From positions 1 through 64,000 of the forward strand of contig JAJAGP010000290.1 of assembly GCA_025084515.1 (NCBI GenBank): 64,000 bases of DNA, written 5' to 3'. The notes beneath the pieces were generated by a model. That model was not told where the DNA came from and did no database searches. It saw only the letters and a program-made list of their open reading frames with translations. This document shows positions 56,901 to 64,000 of the stretch, in pieces. This stretch comes from Ancistrus triradiatus. Taxonomy: Eukaryota > Chordata > Actinopteri > Siluriformes > Loricariidae. The position numbers and the translations under genes are program-made. Each line of letters begins with the position of its first letter. Within the stretch, counting starts at the first letter, position 1.

Positions 56901-59900
56901 TGGTCATAAGGTTTGGTTCCTCTTTGTTCCCTGACAGCTTCCAGCAAGGGAGTTTAAAAATGTCTGGAATGTTTAGCACTCAAAAACTGTCTCATCTGTG
57001 TTAACCAATTTTGTGGCCGACCTATTAATAAAGATGCGTTGAAGTGTGTGCCAAGCTCTGGCACAGAATGGAGGTGTTTGTTTGTGCCTGGCTTAGAAAG
57101 ATACGTGGTTTTGATTATTTTGCAGGCCTGGTGTGGTTAGAGTGCTGGCCACAGGAGACATCAGTTAATATTAACCCACTCTTCCTGCCTACCCACTTAA
57201 ACCACATACCACAGTTGTAAGTTCCAGTCTTTCTGTCTCTCCCTGTCTCCCTCTCTCTCTCTGTCTCTCTCTCTCAGGTAAATTTGCAGCGTAAGGCTAT
57301 TGTCCAGCTCTTCTTGGAGAAGAGAGAGCTGCTTGTTGGCCCACGAGTGAGAAGAGAAGGTACCGTGAGAAGAGAATGATCCGGCTTTATATAGATATTG
57401 ATCCATTAACAATGAAAAAGCATGACATGAAAGAAAAATAAAGAGATAAAATAAAAAGATATAGCCATTAAGTTCAACATATGGACACCGACACCATCCA
57501 AGGTTCGCATTTTACCTATACATCACACCTTTAATATGCTTTAGCACTATCAGTAAAAGACGGAAAACTGAAAGATCTCAGGCAACCAAATTATGAAAAC
57601 TTCATCCCATTTGTTTACAGAGCTTTTGGAAAGCGTGGTGTCTTGGGTAAGCTAATGGTCACGTTTCTAAAAGCTGCAGCAGGATGCAGATTTTTGACTG
57701 ACAGGAGAAATTGCAGGTTTGAGCTGGACAAAACCAATTGGCACAACGGCTGCACGGGGTTGGTGGTTTTGGGACATTCTAAATCAAGTGACCCTCATGC
57801 TGAAGCCTGAAATAGGTTTCGTTTGCCCTGCAGTGTGACTATAAATGCGGTGCACCAGCTGTTGCAATTACACCATAATGAATGCGATGTAGTAATACAA
57901 GTGTGCAACAAACAGGAAAACAATCGTTATGCTGCAATCATGGCCAAATCAAGTGACCGAGTAAACATTAATTTATAATAGATGGATGATGAGATGCTTA
58001 AGGGCTTCAGCTGACACCTGACAGCTTTCTGATTTTAGAGCCAAAATGCTTAGCTGCAGTAAATTATTTTGCGTGATTGTTCTCCGGGTTCTAAAATAGC
58101 AGCCCTTGGGGACAGTGCAAGGCAGCAAGTTTACCTCACGTGCCAGCAATAACATCTCGGTGAAGTGCTTCTCTTGGCTCTGATGTTTATGCTTTGTGGT
58201 CTGAGTTGTATCAGATTGTTCACCTCGCATATTGAAGGACAGAAGTTCAGGCTGCACTCATAAACCCAAACGCTCGAGAAAAAAAACAGAACCTCTGTAA
58301 CTTCTGTTAATTTATTGCAGTGAGTTGAATGGTAGCCATGGCCATTTCTCTCTCTCATTTTGCACATGGAATCTTTACAACTCCTTCAGGGTCACACAAG
58401 AGGCAAAGATCCGCTCGTCTAACAGTGTCTTTTCACTGGTGTTTCTTCTTTGTTTCACATTGACACTTTTTTATTTGGTTGAATAAAACCATATGGCCAG
58501 GTAAAAATAAAAAATACAGTGCTAGACTGAAAACGATGGCTGAAAGGTGTAGAGTGGGGGAAAGGAAAGAGCCTATTTGAACATCTGGGCTGACTATCAG
58601 GATTTCAGCTGGTCAAGAAATAGCTCTAGATGAATCCATGGTATTTGTATCACAGCTGTCTTGTGTGGGCACCTTGCTTATCTAATTAGCAGAACTCATT
58701 CCAGAAACATGCCTTATTTTCCATTAATTTGCAAGTGGGAGGGGCAAGAGGAAAATCTGGGCATGGAAAGAATGTACCATCTCACTTTCAGCCTAAGCTG
58801 ATAAGAGTGGATAACAAATTGTTATCAGGTACACCTCCATGTTTCTACACGTATTGACCATTTTATCAGTTCCATTTTCCGTATAGATGCACTTTGTAGT
58901 TCTGCAATTTCAGACTGTAGTCCATCTGTTTCTCTACATACTTTGTTAAGCCCCTTTACTCTGTTCTCTAATGGTCAGGACCAGCACAGCTCAGTTACAA
59001 TTTGGGTTTTGGATCATTCTCAGCACGGCACTGACACTGATGTGGTGGTGGTGTGTTAGTGTGTGCTTTGCTGGTATGCCTGAATCAGACACAGCAGTGC
59101 TGCTGGAGTTTTTTAACACTGTTCACTCACTGTCCACTTTTTAGAGACATTCACCTTATCGCTCCACCTTTCAGATGTAAAGTCAGAGACAGTAGCTCAT
59201 CTGTTGCTGCACAGGTTGTGTTAGTCATCCTCTAATTCTTCATCAGTGCTCACAGGATGCTGCCTACAGGATGCCGGTGGACACAGACTAACAGACCACC
59301 ACCACGTCAGTGTCACTGCAGTGCTGAGAATGATCCACCTCCCAAATAGTACCTGATCTGTTTTGGGCGACACCACCATGTAATTGTAGAAGTACAAAGT
59401 GCTGTGACTACTAAAATTAAAATAAAAAATAAGCAGGATATGAACTGAAAAATATAGAATGCCTGAGACTTTGCTCAGTACTGTATATGGTAAGTGGAAA
59501 TAATAAAACAGTAACAAGGAGGTGTACCTAATAAAGTGATCATTGACTGTATGTTCATAAGAATAAACCATGGAAAAGAAATGCCACTGCTTCACAGATG
59601 GCCTGCATGTTGACTTCTCAAGCTCTCACAGTGGGCACCAGGACTGCACAATACTTGGTTTTTCTATAGGGGCGACAATGTGGATGCAGTTATATGAATG
59701 GATACGTTATATGAATAATGCATGAGTGTGACCCACAGCCACTGTTGTGGCACGTTGCAGACCAGCTGATAAAAAGGATTAGTCACAGCATTAGCATGAC
59801 AACGAACAATACATGCCAACGCAAGGATGTGCAGAAGTCCTTAATGTATTGAATTATCAATATCTGACAATGTGGCATCGTGTTCATATCATACTGTCAA

Positions 59901-61765
59901 AAATGATCATTATTATTTGAAAACACTGTACTTTATTCTCTTTTTTGCAAGTTCGAGGTGGAAGAGCAAAATCTTCAGCTGGAAAGAAAGTGGCCTCTCA
60001 CTTTGAGAGTAAGTTGATTAAAAAGTGGTCTTTTTATGCTACTGTAATCTAAATATAAAGGATATTGTCACAAAAAAGCTGCGTTCAAAACTAAATGTGT
60101 CAGAGATACCACTGAAAACATGAGTGGAATGCTGATTTCTATACAGAATCCATATCCATGGTTCTTCAGTTACAAGCACTCATTAAAGATGACACACACT
60201 TGTAGAACCAAAATGTAAAAGCACGCAGTGGAATATAATCATAAATAAACATGCCTCGCTGGCTGCACACCACCAAGGGAGAATGAGTCCACTTGAAAAA
60301 AGACTAATTTCCATAACAGGCAATGCAATATCACCTTTTAAACACTTCAAACCTTTAAGTAGGTAAATCCAGCGTGACTTTACTAGTAGGAAGTCACAGT
60401 CAAATCACCGGCGCTTGGCACTGCTAGCTATACGTAGGTGAAGCTGGCACGATACTTGTGTTAAGCAGAGAACAAACTGTTCCATTTCACATCTCTGCTT
60501 GTGTCTGTGTCTTGAACGTTTCCATGCACAACACAGACTGTAACATAGTTCCTACTTATATACATAGTCAACGCATAGTATCAATATTCATTCCAAAAAA
60601 AAAGGAAACAAAACATCAGAGTATGAAATAAATAATATTTATGGCAGAAAAATACACGTTAAACCTTTAAAAATTTGACCAGCTGTTTACGGCTGCAACG
60701 TCCGGAGTTAAACCGATTTTTATTTCCTATTATAATTTGTTGTAATTGTTAAGATCTTGGTCGTTAAAGTGAACACATGTTGATCGTATGGTTGTTAAAT
60801 GGTGCTTACCCGTATAGAAATAAACCATAGTTAAGCTCACTGTGCTCAGTGTACTGAAGTTTGCCTTTTGTTTCAACAGTAACCAAAGATTCCTTTCAAA
60901 CAGGTGAGTTCAGAAAAGTGTTAATATACAGTACAGAATCACAGCAATGCTACGTTGCATTGACCTGTACTACGTAATAATTATGTGTGTATGTTACAGT
61001 GGGGAATGAGGGCATCATTAAGGGTTGGACTGAGCAGCACCTGAATATGACTCAAGCTGTGCATTATAATGCAGAGACCGGTACTTTCAAAGTGGCTCGA
61101 AAGGGTGTCTACTTTCTGTACTGTCAAGTAAGTGGATCTCATTTTTATATTGTGAGGGGGACTGTGGTAGCCTAGCAGGTAAGGTACTGGACTCTGGCCC
61201 AGAAGGTCCAGGGTTCAAGTCCCACCTCTGCCAAGTTGCCACTGTTGGGTCCTTGAGCAAGACCCTTAACCCACAATTGCTTGGATTGTAAGACTGTATA
61301 AATTGTAAGCCGCTCTGGATAAGGGCGTCTGCTAAATGCTGTAAATGTATATTAACATATAAAATGCATGAAAAAACTACAGCAGCTTCAGCTAATTTGG
61401 TCATTTTTCCTTGTTCTCACTGTCTTGGTGCCTTTTATCCAACTCTGACAGTTTCCTTCTGTTCACTTGAAATTCTTCTCCCATTCTGTCACCCACCCCT
61501 TTCCTTTTAGGTGCACTTCAAGGAGCAAAAGAGTCAGTATGTGAAGCTGGAAGTATCTGTCCCACAGGGTCCCTCACTGCAGTGCATGGAGGGCTACAGC
61601 ACCACACCAACCACAGGCTTTCAGCAGTTCCACTTCCTAAAACCGTGCCAGGTTTATGGGCTGCTGCTCTTAGACAAGGGCGCCGAGTTGAAGACTGTGA
61701 CCGGACAGCAGTTCACCCTGCAGGACTCAGGCAAACATTACTTTGGCCTCTTCAAGATTAATTAG
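53922..61765 (+). CDS. tnfsf12: TNF superfamily ligand 12 (TWEAK), six coding exons, 239 aa
   Basis: Coding exons: 53922-54095, 57278-57359, 59952-60008, 60880-60903, 61000-61127, 61511-61765; all have GT-AG borders and total 720 nt with matching phases. The product is a type II membrane protein: a short basic cytosolic tail, a hydrophobic segment at about 17-38, a stalk with R-V-R-R (81-84), a furin-type cleavage site that would free a soluble ligand, a basic G-R-A-K-S-S-A-G-K-K patch, then the TNF homology domain from K-V-A-S-H-F-E (98-104) to the end Y-F-G-L-F-K-I-N. F-L-Y-C-Q-V-H-F and C180/C201 fit the family disulfide. N128-M-T is a glycosylation sequon near the position known in mammalian TWEAK. 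TWEAK signals through TNFRSF12A (Fn14) to NF-kB in repair and inflammation. Human TWEAK has 249 residues. Exon 2's exact start is the least certain point. Confidence 0.92.
54745..54912 (+). repeat. tRNA-derived SINE, divergent
   Basis: GGACTGTGGTGGCTTAGCGG head, GGGTTCGAATTCCTAC B box, and GTAGGTCGCTCTGGATAAAG tail with an internal deletion. Confidence 0.75.
55492..55540. repeat. Duplicated 21-bp GCGCGCATGCGTCGGTGTCTC motif
   Basis: Two perfect copies at 55492-55512 and 55520-55540, 28 bp apart, inside a locally CpG-rich patch (55430-55560) of TNFSF12 intron 1. The GCGCATGCG core resembles an NRF1-type site. It may mark an intronic promoter. Confidence 0.6.
56209..56502. mobile_element. Inverted-repeat element carrying a SINE
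   Basis: Outer arms ATGCAGGTCTTCACTAAAGA (56209) and its complement (ending 56502) pair with about two mismatches over 24 bp. Next to the left arm lies a second near-perfect palindrome, CTGAATGTAAATTCAGATA / TATGAATTTACATTCAG (56241-56279). Confidence 0.6.
56295..56482 (-). repeat. tRNA-derived SINE, near full length
   Basis: CATTTACCAGACGCTCTTAC, GGCCTTGCTCAAATACCCAA, CCTTAACCACTAGGCCACCA: reverse of the family, with both ends recognisable. Confidence 0.85.
57360..59951 (+). other. TNFSF12 intron 2
   Basis: A 2.6-kb intron whose only recognised content is the fold-back element at 58826-59551. The rest (57360-58825) shows no repeat or exon I can support. Confidence 0.6.
58826..59551. mobile_element. 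Fold-back DNA element with AGGTACACCTCC ends, copy 2
   Basis: AGGTACACCTCCATGTTTCT on the left and TAACAAGGAGGTGTACCTAA on the right are inverted. Further pairs lie inside: GATCATTCTCAGCACGGCAC (59010) with GTGCTGAGAATGATCCACCT (59320), and ATGTGGTGGTGGTGTGTTAG (59039) with the complementary CAGACCACCACCACGT (59294). Nearly the whole element folds on itself. It shares its central part with 38245-39297. Confidence 0.7.
61156..61352 (+). repeat. tRNA-derived SINE in TNFSF12 intron 5
   Basis: GGGACTGTGGTAGCCTAGCA head, GTCCAGGGTTCAAGTCCCAC, and GGATAAGGGCGTCTGCTAAA tail. It fills half of the 383-bp intron 5, ending well before the CCTTTTAG acceptor. It is well preserved, so it is a fairly recent insertion. 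Confidence 0.9.
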
Positions 61766-63650
61766 AGGAACTGCGACGCAGTCCAGTCTCACTGACCAGG
61801 TCATTTTTGAAGGGCTACAACATTCACTACTCACTGGCGAAAGGACTTTTGTTTCCTTTGTTAAACATGCATCTGTCTCTTTAAAAAATGACACTTTCGA
61901 TAGGGTCTGTGCAGTCTTGATGGAAAGCTGAGTCTGACACATGGATTTTTCCAGAGGCACCTGGGGATCGTTCAAATGATGCTTGTATGCAAAGTGGAAT
62001 CAATCAGGACATTAAGACCAGGACTGCTGAACAGATTTACAGTGGCTCTTCCTTTGATTTTCCTGGCCTGGATTCCTGAATGCATAAATAACAGTAACTG
62101 TGCTTAGAGGTAAAGCATATAGATAAGCACACTGCTCCAGGATCAGTTGCCTTAAGCAGCAGCGTGCTCAATCTGAATAGAAGGATCAGGGCAGCTGAAT
62201 GAACCACAGGACACTAAAAGCTAGACATGGACGAATTCCTGAGTGATTGCTTGGTTAAACCAAACATCTGATTTGGGATTATGATGGGATTAGCTCAAGT
62301 TTTGGTTTGCCTTTTGGAGGATTCCGACGCACCAAATTATACTCTTGTCACTTATTCTGGCCTTTCGAGACTCTCCACTTTTTATATTTTGTTTCAAGCG
62401 TGTGGTATAGTGTTTACGCATGAGTTTGATCATAGATTGGGAAAATGCAGTATGAAACAGCGGTGCGCTGACAGCATACTTCAGATTTTGCAAAGTCACA
62501 ATACGCCTAAAGTTTTTATACGATGCACATTTTTATAAGATTTCTTACAGAAGTTATATATTTTATACTGTCTTTATTGCATTTAATCTCACTGAGTAGC
62601 CATGCATGAAACAGACAGTGTTTCATTGTGAACAAAGTATGTCGATGTCTCTTAGCCTTCCATTAATATTTGCCCTTACTGTTAATTAAATCTGAAACTG
62701 ACACTTTGCCACTATAAATGGACGTTGTGCCTATTGGGTTTCCTAATCTTGCTTCTGCTTCCCTTTTGTTATATCCGGCACCCCTGAACCCATCCCTCCA
62801 GCTTCTCCTACAGCCCCTCTCCATTTCCCCATACCTCATGCTCTCAGTTCCTGTATCATTATGTCCACCAAATAGCTGAAAACCTTGGAGAAAAAACATG
62901 TGCTTGTTTGTCTCCCTATCCAGTTCGTCCTCCTTTCTTGTGCTTTCCATTTTTCTTTTTCCTCATTTGAGGTTGCTCCTTGCACACACACCACATTTGG
63001 ATTGCTGCAGGGGTTTGTGCTTTTCAGAAACGGCGTCCAAGATAAACTCGTCTGGGTTGATGTGGAGTGTGGAATGGCTTCGTGTGTGAGTGTAAATGCA
63101 CGATCAGGGTAACTGCACAGGCAGTTAAAATTTCACGGCTCTTTGTCCTGAACCTGCACCGATGTCCATATAATGCAGTTTTCAGCTTGATTGACCTTAA
63201 CACCTTCCATTGTGTGTTGTTGATTAAGTTGTGCTGTTACGTAAGGCTGATTTAAAAACTGCCTGGGCTTTTCAAATATCGGCTTTACGTAACAGTGCAA
63301 CTTTAATCTTTGCCAAGTCGAACGTGTGAGAGGCTTCAGACACACACACACACACTCACACACACTGTCACGATGTGGTAAGCAGTTTTTTGATTGCGAA
63401 ATAGAAAAAAGATGCCAAAATGATGATGCTTTTTGTTGATGTCTTTTTACGAACCCGAATCTATGGCAGAACGTTCAGACCACATTGTTTTGACTCATCC
63501 GGTGAATCATTTAGGACACAGTCAACACGATCTGTTCTCTAATTAGCAAGGACTATGGCAAAATAGAAAACAGTCAAGCAGAACAGCGCTTCAGGCTCCA
63601 CATAATGAATTATCTATTTGGTGATGATTAACGGTTTGACACGCTTTCAT
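61766..63650 (+). other. TNFSF12 3' UTR and downstream flank
   Basis: There is no further exon. An ATTAAA at about 62683 is a possible poly(A) signal; the real end is not determined. A CA run lies at about 63341-63366. Confidence 0.4.
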
Positions 63651-64000
63651 TTGAACCTTTATTACAAACAAAACAAAATGAAAAGAAAGATGTATTATTA
63701 ACATGTTCCGTTCGTCCACCTGGAGTCAAATCACAACATAGCCACTGATTTGGAACTGGGTCAGAAAACACAACACACACAGTAACACATCAGTAAATGA
63801 AAGAAAAAAAACAAAACAAAAAAAAACAGCTGTTGAAAAAAATAGAAATACAGAGTGGACAAAATTGCTTGATCGAACACTTATAATCTCCCAATTTGTA
63901 TCAAGCACTGAAATGTATGGTTCTCAGTTTTTACACAGGAGGTACGCGAGGGTGTGAAGCAAATAAATTAACCTTTCAACTCGTTGACTATCTATCGGAG
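63651..64000. other. Unassigned end of window
   Basis: A TTTATT at about 63658 (AATAAA on the minus strand) followed by A-rich DNA might be the 3' end of a converging gene beyond the window; AATAAA is also present on the plus strand at about 63962. Neither is supported by coding sequence. Confidence 0.2.

Larger units (their letters stand above)
54096..57277 (+). other. TNFSF12 intron 1
   Basis: This 3.2-kb intron holds two SINE copies, a CpG-rich duplicated motif at 55492-55540 and a hairpin-type element at 56209-56502. Its 3' end is a long CT tract (57238-57275) before the CTCTCAG acceptor. Confidence 0.7.

Overview
This window is vertebrate nuclear DNA, almost certainly from a teleost fish. 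Genes are split by introns with GT-AG borders. Most of the rest is old interspersed repeats: at least a dozen decayed Tc1/mariner-type DNA transposons, about fifteen copies of one tRNA-derived SINE, several mermaid/DANA-like SINE copies, fold-back elements, and long simple repeats. The Tc1 and SINE families look like those abundant in otophysan fishes (catfish/characin type); that placement is an inference from recognised repeat consensus, not a search.

Layout. 0-1.7 kb: the 3' end of a plus-strand gene whose last exon (800-1208) looks like the C-terminus of the TRERF1/MIDEAS/ZNF541 family of chromatin proteins. Its upstream intron holds a Tc1 fragment, and another transposon starts right after its likely poly(A) signal. 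1.7-20 kb: transposons, SINEs, and one unassigned spliced reading frame at 15.15-15.63 kb. 20.3-23.8 kb: a complete minus-strand gene for a 223-residue PTB-domain adaptor, with a non-coding first exon in a CpG-rich promoter. 24-53 kb: gene-poor and dominated by nested transposons, including a Tc1 copy with both ends (28412-29955) inside another repeat, a 1.67-kb Tc1-like element with terminal inverted repeats of about 280 bp (34634-36299), and an orphan CpG-rich, promoter-like segment near 40.1-40.3 kb. 53.5-62 kb: a complete six-exon plus-strand gene for a TNF ligand that I recognise as TNFSF12 (TWEAK), with a transmembrane segment, a furin-type site and a TNF homology domain. It includes a 24-nt microexon. 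62-64 kb: its 3' UTR or flank, with nothing else I can name.

The genes do not form a pathway that can be read from this window. The two complete models encode a cytosolic PTB adaptor (possible cargo or receptor-tail binding) and a membrane or secreted TNF ligand. Both were assembled by hand from splice sites, and their exon phases add up exactly to an open frame. No tRNA, rRNA or CRISPR features were found; the tRNA-like promoter boxes seen all belong to SINEs. Transposase genes are all broken. I found no convincing new multi-gene system. The best leads are the cysteine-containing two-exon frame at 15.15-15.63 kb, the inverted 112-bp duplication lodged between SINE pieces at 13.3 kb, and several long-hairpin elements.
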